The notes under the pieces are model-generated. The model saw nothing but the letters and a program-made list of their open reading frames with translations. It had not been told where the DNA came from and did no database searches. The translations under genes were made by a program, and so were the position numbers. This document shows positions 55,023-64,000 of a stretch of DNA of 64,000 bases, in pieces (position 1 is the stretch's first letter; each line of letters opens with the position of its first letter). Origin of the DNA: Orlajensenia leifsoniae (lineage in GTDB: Bacteria > Actinomycetota > Actinomycetes > Actinomycetales > Microbacteriaceae); contig NZ_SPQZ01000010.1 of NCBI RefSeq assembly GCF_004570845.1, positions 26,336 through 90,335 on the forward strand. Direction: 5' to 3'.

Positions 55023-55439
55023 ATGAACGTCTTCGATCTGCTCTGGACGACGGCCTCGTTCGGTTTCGTCGGCCTCATCGGCGTGTTGTCCGTGATCGGC
55101 AACCGGATGAGCCTCGAGTCGCGGGCTGCGGCGCTGCAGCGAACCGACCCGGGGCGGGCATCCGCCCTGCTGCAGGCGCAGGCCGTGAGCGACCACGCTT
55201 ACGGTCTGGCCGCGTGGATGCCGGAGGTCATGGTGGTGTGCACGCCGTCGCGGCGAGCAGCCCTGGCACACGACGACGAGGCCGAACGACCGGTGGCACC
55301 TCCGCTGCCCGTGCTGCCGCTGCACGTCGCGGCCGAGGAGCATGTCGCAACGGGCAGGGTCAGAACAGTCCAGGCCACCACACGACGGCCAGTGGATACC
55401 CGACGAAGGACACCACATCCAGAATCGTGTGAGCGATGA
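55023..55439 (+). CDS. Hypothetical membrane-anchored protein
   Basis: Protein of 138 residues with an N-terminal helix (FDLLWTTASFGFVGLIGVLS) and a helix LESRAAALQRTDPGRASALL. I recognise no family. The first 70 residues look real, with a strong GGGAGG before the ATG. The last 27 residues lie antisense to the end of the CPBP protease gene and are Arg/Thr-rich, so the natural stop may have been lost or a frameshift may lie near 55360-55440. It is convergent with that gene. Confidence 0.55.
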   Translation: MNVFDLLWTTASFGFVGLIGVLSVIGNRMSLESRAAALQRTDPGRASALLQAQAVSDHAYGLAAWMPEVMVVCTPSRRAALAHDDEAERPVAPPLPVLPLHVAAEEHVATGRVRTVQATTRRPVDTRRRTPHPESCER

Positions 55440-56178
55440 CGAGAGGCATCGTGCGCCCCCAGCGCCAGTAGCACCAGCCGAAGACCACGCCCATCGCGGC
55501 ATTTCCGATGAACGGGCCGAAGCCCTGGTAGAGGTGATAGCTGCCCCGCAGCACTGCGCTCGCCAGGATGATCTGCCACTTGCCCCAGCCGATCTCGCGC
55601 AGGCGCGTGAACAGGTAGCCCACCATGATGATCTCCTCGGACAGGGCCGAGCGCAGCGCCGCGAAGACGAGGATCGGGATCGTCCACCACGCCGCGTCGA
55701 GCGGTGACGCCTGCACGTCGACGGTGATGCCGATCAGGCGACCGCCCGCGTAGAGCGCGAGCCCCGGGATGCCGATGGCCGCCGCCAGGCCGAGACCGCC
55801 GAGGGCATCGCGACCCGGACGCGTCAGGTCGAAGCCGATGCGACGGAACGGGTTGATGCCCGGCTGCCACAGCAGGTAGAACACGAGCGCCACGGGCAGC
55901 AGGTCGAAGAAGATGCCGAGGAACTGGTACGTGAAGTCGAGCCACTCGCGAGGCGACTGCGACGGATTGAGTGCGGTCGACTGATCGCCGAGAGCGGTCT
56001 CGGCTGTCACCCGAGCGATGATCGCCACGATGGAGTACACCGCGCTGGCTCCCAGCGAGAGCCCCAGAACTATCGCGATCTCGATCCAGAGGCGACGACG
56101 GGTGCTGCGAGACGCTGTACCCCGATCACCATTTCCGGCCTCTGATCGGCCTGAATAGGCGTCCTGCATGTCGCTCAT
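55360..56178 (-). CDS. CPBP-family intramembrane metalloprotease-like protein
   Basis: Integral membrane protein of 272 residues with about eight helices. The CPBP/Abi motifs are SALSEEIIMVGYLFTRL (Glu-Glu, but the usual Arg of EExxxR is Val), RGSYHLYQG (the His motif) and AHTILDVVSFVG (HxxxD). Roles in the family include CAAX protease-like processing and bacteriocin immunity; nothing here points to one of these. ATG at 56176-56178. The 3' end overlaps the preceding small gene in antisense by 80 bases. Confidence 0.85.
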   Translation of the reverse strand: MSDMQDAYSGRSEAGNGDRGTASRSTRRRLWIEIAIVLGLSLGASAVYSIVAIIARVTAETALGDQSTALNPSQSPREWLDFTYQFLGIFFDLLPVALVFYLLWQPGINPFRRIGFDLTRPGRDALGGLGLAAAIGIPGLALYAGGRLIGITVDVQASPLDAAWWTIPILVFAALRSALSEEIIMVGYLFTRLREIGWGKWQIILASAVLRGSYHLYQGFGPFIGNAAMGVVFGWCYWRWGRTMPLVIAHTILDVVSFVGYPLAVVWWPGLF

Positions 56179-56420
56179 GTGGCCATCCTGTCATTCTCGA
56201 GCGCGAAACCACCGACACCGTTCGGCAAACGCGCGTGGGGCGCAATGATCTTGCGAGGAACCGTCACCTGCTGCAGATTCACGGTCGGCCAGGTTTCTGA
56301 TCTGTAACGTTTCCCGGCACAGTTTGGTTTCTGCCTCCCCGCTCCATATTTTGTAGGTACTCAGGCCATCGTGCGCGCTCGAATAACGAGGCGGCGAAGC
56401 CCTTTTCACCAGGAGGAACA

Positions 56421-58049
56421 TTGAGAACCAAGAGATTTGGCGTTGCAGCCATCGCTCTTGCCGCGGCGGGAGCACTCATCCTGTCCGGCTGCAGCACCGG
56501 CGGCGGCGGAGACGAGGCGCCCAAGGGCGACGCGACCGCGATCATCACCACGGACGGCACTGAACCCCAGAACCCGCTGATCCCGACCAACACCAACGAG
56601 GTCGGCGGCGGAAAGATCCTCGATGAGATCTTCGCGGGCCTCGTCTACTACGACGCCAAGGGCGCCCCGGTGAACGACATGGCCGAGTCCATCGAGTCCG
56701 ACGACGCGACCACCTACACGATCAAGGTCAAGGCCGACCAGAAGTTCACCAACGGTGAGCCCGTCACGGCCGAGTCCTTCGTGAAGGCATGGAACTACGG
56801 TGCCGCTCTCGACAACGCTCAGCTCTCGAGCTACTTCTTCGAGTCGATCAAGGGCTTCAGCTACGACGTCAACGTTCCCGAGCTCGAGGGCCTGAAGGTC
56901 GTCGACGACCTCACCTTCACGGTCGAGCTGAACCAGCCGGAGTCCGACTTCCCGCTGCGCCTCGGCTACTCGGCGTTCTACCCGCTGCCCGAGGCAGCAT
57001 GGGAAGACATCGCCGCATTCGGTGAGAACCCGATCGGAAACGGCCCCTACAAGCTCGCTGAAGAGGGCGCGTGGGAGCACAACGAGAAGATCTCGCTCGT
57101 CAAGAACGATGACTACACCGGTGGCCGCAAGCCTGCCAACGGCGGACTCGACATCATCTTCTACGCCACGCAGGAAGCGGCTTACGCCGACCTCCAGGGT
57201 GGCAACCTCGACGTCCTGACCGCGATCCCCTCGGGCGCGCTCGGCACCTACGAGGACGAGTTCGGCGACCGCAGCGTCAACCAGGCTGCTGCTGTCTTCC
57301 AGTCGTTCACCATCCCGGCACGACTGCCGCACTTCTCGGGCGAAGAGGGCAACCTCCGTCGTCAGGCCATCTCGATGGCCATCAACCGCGACGAGATCAC
57401 CGACGTGATCTTCTCGGGCACCCGTACGCCGGCCCACGACTTCACGTCGCCGGTCATCGACGGCTACTCCGAGGACCTTGAAGGCTCCGAGGTGTTGGAC
57501 TACAACCCCGACGAGGCCAAGAAGCTCTGGGCCGAGGCTGACGCCATCGCTCCGTGGGACGGCACCTTCAAGATCGCCTACAACGCCGACGGCGGCCACC
57601 AGGGCTGGGTCGACGCAGTGTCGAACAGCATCAAGAACGTTCTCGGTATCGACGCCTCCGGCGACCCGTACCCGACGTTCGCCGAGGCTCGCACGAAGAT
57701 CACCGACCGCTCGATCCAGACGGCGTTCCGTACCGGATGGCAGGCCGACTACCCGGCTCTGTACAACTTCCTCGGACCGCTCTACGGCACGGGTGCAGGC
57801 TCGAACGACGGCGACTACAGCAACCCTGAGTTCGACCAGCTCCTCTCGGACGGCCTCGCTGAGACCGACCTCGACGCTGCGAACAAGAACTTCCAGGACG
57901 CTCAGGTCATCCTCTTCAAGGATCTCCCGGCAATCCCGCTCTGGTACGCGACCGTCAACGGCGCATGGAGCGAGACCGTCGAGAACGTCGAGTTCGGCTG
58001 GAACTCGGTGCCTCTGTACAACGAGGTGACGAAGACCGCCGCAGAGTAA
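56421..58049 (+). CDS. Peptide ABC transporter, substrate-binding lipoprotein
   Basis: Family 5 extracellular solute-binding protein (OppA/DppA type) of 542 residues. The signal sequence ends in the lipobox LILSGC (Cys24), then an SSG-type linker. Typical segments are TNGEPVTAESFVKAWNYGAA, IGNGPYKLAEEGAW and RRQAISMAINRDEITDVIFS. It binds oligopeptides or related ligands and delivers them to the permeases. The TTG start at 56421 is supported by AGGAGG 4 bases upstream. A hairpin separates it from the permease genes, which fits higher expression of the binding protein. Confidence 0.92.
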   Translation: MRTKRFGVAAIALAAAGALILSGCSTGGGGDEAPKGDATAIITTDGTEPQNPLIPTNTNEVGGGKILDEIFAGLVYYDAKGAPVNDMAESIESDDATTYTIKVKADQKFTNGEPVTAESFVKAWNYGAALDNAQLSSYFFESIKGFSYDVNVPELEGLKVVDDLTFTVELNQPESDFPLRLGYSAFYPLPEAAWEDIAAFGENPIGNGPYKLAEEGAWEHNEKISLVKNDDYTGGRKPANGGLDIIFYATQEAAYADLQGGNLDVLTAIPSGALGTYEDEFGDRSVNQAAAVFQSFTIPARLPHFSGEEGNLRRQAISMAINRDEITDVIFSGTRTPAHDFTSPVIDGYSEDLEGSEVLDYNPDEAKKLWAEADAIAPWDGTFKIAYNADGGHQGWVDAVSNSIKNVLGIDASGDPYPTFAEARTKITDRSIQTAFRTGWQADYPALYNFLGPLYGTGAGSNDGDYSNPEFDQLLSDGLAETDLDAANKNFQDAQVILFKDLPAIPLWYATVNGAWSETVENVEFGWNSVPLYNEVTKTAAE

Positions 58050-58093
58050 TTCTCGTGGCACACCGCTGAGGGGTTAGTATTCCTGAAGCACTC

Positions 58094-58124
58094 GTGGGGC
58101 GGTAGCTATCAGCTGCCGCCCCAC
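58094..58124 (+). terminator. Hairpin between the binding protein and permease genes
   Basis: GTGGGGCGGTAGCT (58094-58107) and AGCTGCCGCCCCAC (58111-58124) pair along all 14 positions (one G-T pair) with a 3-base loop. It lies 44 bases after the binding-protein stop. It may act as a partial terminator or as an mRNA-stabilising structure that keeps permease levels lower. A smaller stem, CCCCG-GATTG-CGGGG (58211-58225), follows just before the permease gene. Confidence 0.75.
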
Positions 58125-58233
58125 TCCCACGCTCGACCTCCGAATGGCGTCACAGCGCTACTCTGAGATGATCGAGCTTGAAAGACAGATTGGTTCTCTC
58201 CTGCCAAAAACCCCGGATTGCGGGGCCTGATCC

Positions 58234-59163
58234 ATGGCCGGCTACATCCTCCGTCGAGTGCTCCAGGCTGTGCCTGTCCTCCTCGGCACGACGTTCCTCA
58301 TCTACTTCATGGTCTTCGCCATGCCGGGCGACCCGATCGTCGCCCTGTTCGGAGACAAGACCCCGAACCCGGCGGTCATCGAGCAGCTGCGTGAGCGCTA
58401 CCACTTCGACCAGCCGTTCATCGTGCAGTACCTCTTGTTCCTCAAGGGAATCTTCGTCGGCGACTTCGGAATCTCGTTCTCCGGTCAGCCCGTCACCGAG
58501 ATCCTCGCGAAGACCTTCCCGGTGACGTTGCGTCTCGCAGCCCTCGCGATCTTCTTCGAGATGATCGCCGGCATCGGCGTCGGCCTCATCGCGGGTCTGC
58601 GCAAGGGCAAGTTCTTCGACTCGAGCGCTCTCGCCGTCAGCCTCATCCTGATCTCGGTTCCGGTCTTCGTCATCGCGTTCGTCGCCCAGCTCGTCTTCGC
58701 GATCAACCTCGGTTGGTTCCGGGCGACCGTGGGCCCCGGTGCGCCCCTGCAGGACCTGATCCTGCCGGCCCTCGTGCTCGCGACGATCAGCTTCGCGCAG
58801 ATCCAACGACTGACACGGTCGTCAGTCATCGAGACCAGCGGACAGGACTTCGTTCGCACTGCGGCGAGCAAGGGCCTCAGCCGCCGTCGCATCGTCCCCG
58901 TGCACATCCTGCGCAACTCCCTCATTCCCGTCGTCACCTACCTGGCCGTCGACTTCGGCACGCTCATGGTCGGCGCGACGGTGACCGAGGGAATCTTCAA
59001 CGTGCCCGGAGTCGGGCGCACCCTGTACCAGGCCATCATCCGAGGAGAGCGCCCCACAGTCGTCGCGTTCGTCACGGTCATGGTGCTGATCTACCTCGTG
59101 GTGAACCTGCTGGTGGATCTGCTGTACGCCGTTCTCGACCCGAGGATCCGTTATGCCAAGTAG
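58234..59163 (+). CDS. Peptide ABC transporter permease (DppB/OppB type)
   Basis: Inner-membrane permease of 309 residues with six helices. The start MAGYILRRVLQAVPVLLGTT and the N-terminal FGISFSGQPVTEIL region are typical of DppB/OppB. The cytoplasmic EAA loop is in DFVRTAASKGLSRRRIVPVH, which docks on the ATPase. It forms a heterodimer with the following DppC-type permease, which overlaps its end by 11 bases. ATG start; GGGG lies about 7 bases upstream. Confidence 0.93.
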   Translation: MAGYILRRVLQAVPVLLGTTFLIYFMVFAMPGDPIVALFGDKTPNPAVIEQLRERYHFDQPFIVQYLLFLKGIFVGDFGISFSGQPVTEILAKTFPVTLRLAALAIFFEMIAGIGVGLIAGLRKGKFFDSSALAVSLILISVPVFVIAFVAQLVFAINLGWFRATVGPGAPLQDLILPALVLATISFAQIQRLTRSSVIETSGQDFVRTAASKGLSRRRIVPVHILRNSLIPVVTYLAVDFGTLMVGATVTEGIFNVPGVGRTLYQAIIRGERPTVVAFVTVMVLIYLVVNLLVDLLYAVLDPRIRYAK

Positions 59164-60100
59164 AAACTCCCAACAGAATCACTTCGTCGCGCCTCTCGAG
59201 GAGACGCCGCTCGTCGCGATCGACCAGGTCAAGACCGAGGGCAAGCCCTCGAACCTCTGGATCGACGCCTGGCACGATGTTCGCAAGCGTCCGATGTTCT
59301 GGATCTCCTCGGTGATGATCTTCGTGATCGTGACCGTTGCGCTCTTCCCGTCGCTGTTCACCTCCGTCGACCCGACGTTCTGCGAGCTCTCCAAGAGCCT
59401 CGACGGCCCCGGCGGCGACAGCGTGCTCGGCTACACCAAGCAGGGCTGCGACATCTACTCCCGCATCATCTACGGCACCGGCACCTCGTTGTCGGTGGGA
59501 ATCATCGTCACCGTGCTGGTCTTCGTGCTCGGCATCGTCTTCGGGGCGTTCGCCGGGTTCTACGGCGGCTGGGTCGATGGCGTGCTGTCCCGCGTCGGAG
59601 ACATCTTCTTCTCGATCCCCTACATCCTCGCCGCCGTGGTCATCATGAGCGTCTTCTCGGCGTACCGCAGCGTGTGGATCATCTCCCTCGCGATCGGTAT
59701 CTTCGCGTGGCCGTCAACGGCCCGCGTCCTGCGAGCCGAGATCTTCAGGGTGAAGAACGCCGACTACGTCATGGCCGCGACGGCCATCGGAGTCTCGCGC
59801 TTCCGCATCCTGCTGCGTCACGTCCTGCCGAACTCGATCGCGCCGGTCATCGTCGTCACGACGATCTCGCTCGCCGCCGCCATCGTCGCCGAGGCGACGC
59901 TGTCGTTCCTCGGTGTCGGACTTCCGAGCACGACCATGTCGTGGGGCAACGACATCAGCCAGGCGCAGAACGACCTCCGGGTCGCTCCGCAGACGCTGAT
60001 CTACCCGTCGATCGCCCTCTCGCTCACCGTGCTGAGCTTCATCATGCTCGGCGAGGTCGTGCGTGACGCGCTCGACCCGAAGGCGAGGGCTGCACGATGA
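59153..60100 (+). CDS. Peptide ABC transporter permease (DppC/OppC type)
   Basis: Second permease, 315 residues, with a charged N terminus of about 45 residues before the first helix (FWISSVMIFVIVTVALFPSL) and five more helices. The EAA loop is in DYVMAATAIGVSRFRILLRH, and the ATLSFLGVGLPSTTMSWGND segment is typical of OppC/DppC. It overlaps both neighbours (11 bases upstream and 4 bases downstream), so the operon is tightly coupled. Confidence 0.93.
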   Translation: MPSRNSQQNHFVAPLEETPLVAIDQVKTEGKPSNLWIDAWHDVRKRPMFWISSVMIFVIVTVALFPSLFTSVDPTFCELSKSLDGPGGDSVLGYTKQGCDIYSRIIYGTGTSLSVGIIVTVLVFVLGIVFGAFAGFYGGWVDGVLSRVGDIFFSIPYILAAVVIMSVFSAYRSVWIISLAIGIFAWPSTARVLRAEIFRVKNADYVMAATAIGVSRFRILLRHVLPNSIAPVIVVTTISLAAAIVAEATLSFLGVGLPSTTMSWGNDISQAQNDLRVAPQTLIYPSIALSLTVLSFIMLGEVVRDALDPKARAAR

Positions 60101-61854
60101 GCTCAGTGACGAGAGAGACCGACGGGAACACCGTGAACTCACAGAACGACGAACGACCCATCCTCGAGATCAAGGATCTCGAGGTGGGCTTCAACACCCA
60201 GAACGGCCTCGTGAAGGCCGTCGACGGTGTGAACATCACCCTGTACCGCGGGCAGTCGCTCGCGATCGTGGGGGAGTCCGGCTCGGGCAAGTCGACGACG
60301 GCGCACGCCATCATCAACCTGCTGCCCGGCACGGGCAAGATCACCGGCGGCTCGATCAAGCTCGACGGTCAGGAACTCTCCACGGCCACGCCCAAGGAGA
60401 TGGAGGACATCCGCGGTCGCCGCATCGGCTTCGTGCCGCAGGACCCGATGTCCAACCTCAACCCCGTCTGGAGCATCGGCTTCCAGGTGGAGGAGGCCAT
60501 CCGCTCCAACGGCATCGCCAGCGGGAAGAAGGACGTGCGTGCACGCGCCATCGAGGTGCTGAAGCAGGCCGGCCTCGGCGACGCCGACCGCCGTCTGAAG
60601 CAGTACCCGCACCAGTTCTCGGGCGGTATGCGCCAGCGCGTGCTCATCGGCATGGGCCTGGCCGCGAACCCGCAGCTGCTCATCGCCGACGAGCCGACCT
60701 CGGCGCTCGACGTCACGGTGCAGCGTGTCATCCTCGACCACCTCGAGACCCTGACGCGAGACCTCGGCACCACCCTCCTGTTCATCACGCACGACCTCGG
60801 CCTCGCCGCCGAGCGCGCCGAGCAGCTGGTGGTCATGTACAAGGGCAAGGTCGTCGAGTCCGGTCCCTCGGTGAAGATCCTGAAGGATCCGCAGCACCCG
60901 TACACCCAGCGACTGGTCGCCGCAGCCCCGAGCCTCGCCTCGCGCCGCATCCAGGCGAGCGACACGCCTCTCGCCGAGCTCGACATCCACGCGCCAGCCG
61001 AAGCCGAGGTCGTCGACCTCATCGCGACGGCCGAGGCGCGTGCCGAGGCCCGCGAGCACGCGGCCGACCTTCCGCCGGCGATCGTGGTCGAGGACCTGAC
61101 CAAGGTCTACAAGATCCGCGGATCGGGAGAGTTCAAGGCCGTCGACAACGTCTCGTTCCAGATCGCCAAGGGCACCACGATGGCGCTCGTCGGCGAGTCC
61201 GGTTCAGGCAAGTCGACCGTCGCGAAGATGCTGCTGAAGCTCGAGGACGCGACCAGCGGCAAGATCATCGTCGGCGGCCAGGACCTCAACGCACTCGGTG
61301 GCAAGGAGCTGTTCAACCTGCGCAGCCGCATGCAGCCGGTGTTCCAGGACCCGTACGGTTCGTTGAACCCGCTGCGCAACATCGGCAACACGATCAGCGA
61401 GCCGATGTCGGTGCACGGGGTCGGAACGCGCAAGTCGCGCCAGGCGCGGGTGTTCGAGCTGCTCGACCAGGTGTCGCTGCCGAAGATGCTCGTCAGCCGC
61501 TACCCGAACGAGCTGTCGGGCGGACAGCGTCAGCGCATCGCCATCGCGCGCGCCCTCGCGCTCAAGCCCGAGATCGTCATCCTCGACGAGGCCGTGTCGG
61601 CGCTCGACGTGCTGGTGCAGGCTCAGATCCTGAGACTGCTCGCCGACCTGCAGGCCGAGCTCGACCTGACCTATCTCTTCATCACGCACGACCTCGCCGT
61701 CGTGCGTGTGATCGCCGACCACGTGGCGGTCATGCAGAAGGGCAAGATCGTCGAGTACTCGAGCACCGACGAGGTGTTCGACAACCCTCAGCAGCAGTAC
61801 ACGCAGGATCTCCTGGCGGCGATCCCCGGAGCGAGCATCGAGCTCGCCTCCTAG
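60097..61854 (+). CDS. Peptide ABC transporter ATP-binding protein, fused two-domain type
   Basis: DppD-DppF fusion of 585 residues. Domain 1 (about 20-270) has Walker A GESGSGKSTTA (about 59-67), signature FSGGMRQRV and Walker B LLIADEPTSALDV. Domain 2 (about 335-575) has GESGSGKSTVA, signature LSGGQRQRIAIARAL and Walker B VILDEAVSALDV; here Ala-Val replaces the Pro-Thr usual after the Walker B Glu. Each domain ends with the oligopeptide-type segment HPYTQRL or QYTQDLL. Both sites look active. The fused form is common in Microbacteriaceae peptide transporters. ATG at 60097 overlaps the permease stop. Confidence 0.94.
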   Translation: MSSVTRETDGNTVNSQNDERPILEIKDLEVGFNTQNGLVKAVDGVNITLYRGQSLAIVGESGSGKSTTAHAIINLLPGTGKITGGSIKLDGQELSTATPKEMEDIRGRRIGFVPQDPMSNLNPVWSIGFQVEEAIRSNGIASGKKDVRARAIEVLKQAGLGDADRRLKQYPHQFSGGMRQRVLIGMGLAANPQLLIADEPTSALDVTVQRVILDHLETLTRDLGTTLLFITHDLGLAAERAEQLVVMYKGKVVESGPSVKILKDPQHPYTQRLVAAAPSLASRRIQASDTPLAELDIHAPAEAEVVDLIATAEARAEAREHAADLPPAIVVEDLTKVYKIRGSGEFKAVDNVSFQIAKGTTMALVGESGSGKSTVAKMLLKLEDATSGKIIVGGQDLNALGGKELFNLRSRMQPVFQDPYGSLNPLRNIGNTISEPMSVHGVGTRKSRQARVFELLDQVSLPKMLVSRYPNELSGGQRQRIAIARALALKPEIVILDEAVSALDVLVQAQILRLLADLQAELDLTYLFITHDLAVVRVIADHVAVMQKGKIVEYSSTDEVFDNPQQQYTQDLLAAIPGASIELAS

Positions 61855-61872
61855 GTTCAGGCGTCTGGTTGG

Positions 61873-61904
61873 TGAACGGCGGGTCCGCATGGACCCGCCG
61901 TTCA
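61873..61904 (+). terminator. Terminator of the peptide ABC operon
   Basis: TGAACGGCGGGTCC (61873-61886) and GGACCCGCCGTTCA (61891-61904) are perfect 14-base complements with a 4-base loop GCAT, 18 bases after the stop. It is a classic high-GC stem without a T-tract. Confidence 0.85.
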
Positions 61905-61915
61905 GCATTACAGGC

Positions 61916-61921
61916 TAAACT
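61916..61921 (+). promoter_or_regulatory. -10 box of typA
   Basis: TAAACT lies 12 bases after the terminator and about 145 bases before the typA ATG. If used, it gives a long leader of about 135 bases. No known RNA element was identified in that leader. Confidence 0.45.
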
Positions 61922-62065
61922 CGAGGGATTGGGCTGTGCGCACTTCAGCGCGCCGACCCGCAGACCCCACTGAGCGCCGCATCCGCGACGCCTGCGCGCC
62001 CGACACCGAGCTTCAGCCCGATGTTGTGAAAGAGCGCGAACCGAAGAAACCCAAGGACAAGACTT

Positions 62066-63976
62066 ATGGCAATCGCCCTGCGCTCAGACATCCGGAATGT
62101 GGCCATCGTGGCCCACGTCGACCACGGCAAGACGACTCTCGTCGATGCCATGCTCGGTCAGACCCACTCCTTCTCCGACCACGCCCACGTCGAAGAGCGT
62201 GCGATGGACTCCAACGAGCTCGAGCGTGAGAAGGGCATCACGATCCTCGCCAAGAACACGGCGATCACGTACAACGGCGTTCACGCCACCGAGGGTCCCA
62301 TCACCATCAACGTGATCGACACCCCCGGCCACGCCGACTTCGGTGGCGAGGTCGAGCGCGGCCTGTCCATGGTCGACGGCGTCGTGCTGCTCGTCGACGC
62401 GTCGGAGGGTCCGTTGCCCCAGACGCGCTTCGTGCTGCGCAAGGCCCTCGAGGCCAAGCTCCCCGTCATCCTGCTGGTCAACAAGACCGACCGCCCCGAC
62501 GCGCGCATCGACGAGGTCGTCGCCGAGAGCCAGGACCTCCTGCTCGGCCTCGCCTCCGACATGGCCGACGACGTTCCCGACCTCGACCTCGACGCCATCC
62601 TCGACGTCCCCGTCGTGTACGCGTCCGGCCGTAACGGCGCCGCGAGCCTCACCAAGCCCGAGAACGGCACCCTGCCCGACAACGACGACCTCGAGCCGCT
62701 GTTCGGCGCGATCCTCGAGCACATCCCCGCTCCGAAGTACGACGACGAGGCGCCCCTTCAGGCCTGGGTCACCAACCTCGACGCCTCGCCGTTCCTCGGC
62801 CGCCTCGCCCTGCTCCGCGTCTTCAACGGCACGCTCAAGAAGGGCGAGACCGTCGCCTGGGTGCGTCACGACGGCCAGGTCAAGAACGTGCGCATCACCG
62901 AGCTGCTGAAGACTCGCGCGCTCGACCGTTACCCCGCCGAGAGCGCGGGCCCCGGTGACATCGTCGCCGTCGCCGGCTTCGAGGACATCACCATCGGTGA
63001 GACCCTCGCCGACCCCGACGACGTGCGTCCCCTCCCGCAGATCCACGTCGACGAGCCCGCCATCTCGATGACCATCGGAACCAACACCTCGCCGCTCGTC
63101 GGCAAGGTCAAGGGCCACAAGCTCACGGCCCGCATGGTCAAGGACCGCCTCGACCGCGAACTCGTCGGAAACGTCTCGCTCAAGATCGTCGACATCGGAC
63201 GCCCCGACGCCTGGGAGGTCCAGGGTCGTGGAGAGCTCGCTCTCGCCATCCTCGTCGAGCAGATGCGTCGTGAGGGCTTCGAGCTCACCGTCGGCAAGCC
63301 GCAGGTGGTCACCAAGCGCGTCGACGGCAAGCTCCACGAGCCGTACGAGCACCTGACCATCGATGCTCCCGAGGAGTACCTCGGCGCGATCACGCAGCTC
63401 ATGGCATCGCGCAAGGGCCGCATGGACAACATGGCCAACCACGGCACCGGCTGGGTTCGCATGGAGTTCATCGTTCCCTCGCGCGGCCTCATCGGCTTCC
63501 GCACCGAGTTCCTCACGACCACGCGCGGCACCGGCATCGCCAACGCCATCTCGCACGGTTACGAGGAGTGGGCCGGTGAGATCGTCACCCGCAACAACGG
63601 CTCGATCGTCGCCGACCGTTCCGGTGTCGTCACCCCGTTCGCCATCATCGCGCTCCAGGAGCGCATGAGCTTCTTCGTGAACCCCACCGAAGAGGTCTAC
63701 GAGGGCATGGTCATCGGCGAGAACTCGCGCTCCGACGACATGGACGTGAACATCACCAAGGAGAAGAAGCTGACCAACATGCGTCAGTCCACCTCCGACA
63801 CCTTCGAGTCGATGACTCCGTCGCGTCAGCTCTCGCTCGAGGAGTGCCTCGAGTTCGCCCGCGAGGACGAGTGCGTCGAGGTCACCCCGGCCAACGTGCG
63901 CATCCGCAAGGTGGAGCTCGACGCCCAGTCGCGCGCCCGCTCGACCTCGCGTCTGAAGAAGCAGAACCAGAACTAG
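62066..63976 (+). CDS. typA: Translational GTPase TypA/BipA
   Basis: Ribosome-binding GTPase of 636 residues, related to EF-G and LepA, needed at low temperature and under stress. G1 is [18 protein letters not shown], the switch I region is [20 protein letters not shown]3 is [16 protein letters not shown] and G4 is [12 protein letters not shown]. The C-terminal half has the family block [20 protein letters not shown] and ends in a basic tail ([14 protein letters not shown]). Length is slightly over the usual 610. ATG with AAGGA 9 bases upstream. It ends 24 bases before the window edge. Confidence 0.96.
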   Translation: MAIALRSDIRNVAIVAHVDHGKTTLVDAMLGQTHSFSDHAHVEERAMDSNELEREKGITILAKNTAITYNGVHATEGPITINVIDTPGHADFGGEVERGLSMVDGVVLLVDASEGPLPQTRFVLRKALEAKLPVILLVNKTDRPDARIDEVVAESQDLLLGLASDMADDVPDLDLDAILDVPVVYASGRNGAASLTKPENGTLPDNDDLEPLFGAILEHIPAPKYDDEAPLQAWVTNLDASPFLGRLALLRVFNGTLKKGETVAWVRHDGQVKNVRITELLKTRALDRYPAESAGPGDIVAVAGFEDITIGETLADPDDVRPLPQIHVDEPAISMTIGTNTSPLVGKVKGHKLTARMVKDRLDRELVGNVSLKIVDIGRPDAWEVQGRGELALAILVEQMRREGFELTVGKPQVVTKRVDGKLHEPYEHLTIDAPEEYLGAITQLMASRKGRMDNMANHGTGWVRMEFIVPSRGLIGFRTEFLTTTRGTGIANAISHGYEEWAGEIVTRNNGSIVADRSGVVTPFAIIALQERMSFFVNPTEEVYEGMVIGENSRSDDMDVNITKEKKLTNMRQSTSDTFESMTPSRQLSLEECLEFAREDECVEVTPANVRIRKVELDAQSRARSTSRLKKQNQN

Positions 63977-64000
63977 TCGTTCGCGTCACCTCGGGTGCCG

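Noticed and set aside
60063..61973. 636-codon frame over the fused ABC ATPase
   Set aside because: Arg/His/Pro-rich shadow in the second frame of the ATPase gene.
62084..63556. 490-codon minus-strand frame over typA
   Set aside because: Shadow of typA, no recognisable domains.

Overview
The window is about 64 kb of high-GC chromosome from an actinobacterium. The gene content (DUF4307, DUF4245 and DUF6264 proteins, GlpX-type fructose bisphosphatases, a fused two-domain peptide ABC ATPase), the many GTG/TTG starts and the very frequent word CGGATGCC/GGCATCCG all point to Microbacteriaceae; the genus cannot be named from sequence alone. I see no rRNA, tRNA, CRISPR, integrase, transposase or prophage genes. 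This is mostly ordinary core chromosome with short palindromic repeats between, and in one case inside, genes.

Layout. 1-8.9 kb: end of an AI-2E family transporter, ilvA, greA, DUF4307 protein, TrhA/hemolysin III, polyprenyl diphosphate synthase, a class-V PLP enzyme, phoH2 and a membrane protein. 8.9-16.2 kb: mainly minus strand, with fumC, beta-carbonic anhydrase, DUF4245, xseB-xseA, then ispH (plus), DUF6264 and fructose-bisphosphate aldolase. 16.4-18.6 kb: two different glpX genes, the first divergent from the aldolase. 18.7-26.1 kb: MFS exporter with a Clp-N protein, rmuC, a DEDD exonuclease, HAD hydrolase, NTF2-like protein, ychF and two unrecognised small genes. 26.4-33.5 kb: an ECF sigma factor with a membrane partner, two Fpg/Nei glycosylases, a secreted CWB2-M23 cell-wall protein, a frameshifted zinc-ribbon gene, dodecin and a deaminase. 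33.5-44.2 kb: accessory metabolic genes, a frameshifted LON-domain gene, an SDR/TetR divergent pair with two operators, a solute-binding/VWA protein, rraB, a DHA2 exporter and corA. 44.2-50.0 kb: the NAD operon nrtR-nadA-nadB-nadC-nifS. 50.1-54.9 kb: a tandem glycine riboswitch and gcvT-gcvH-gcvP. 55-64 kb: a CPBP protease, a complete peptide ABC transporter and typA.

How the genes work together. The clearest modules are de novo NAD synthesis with its own Nudix-type repressor and a cysteine desulfurase probably serving the NadA cluster; glycine cleavage under riboswitch control; gluconeogenic steps (aldolase plus two FBPases); and peptide uptake (binding protein, two permeases, fused ATPase). 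No large unknown system is evident. The most unusual observation is an 87-bp palindromic element inserted exactly in frame (29 codons) inside nadB, with a related 86-bp copy just after phoH2. It resembles in behaviour the protein-invading palindromic elements known from Rickettsia. Two genes carry apparent single-base deletions that may be real decay or assembly errors.
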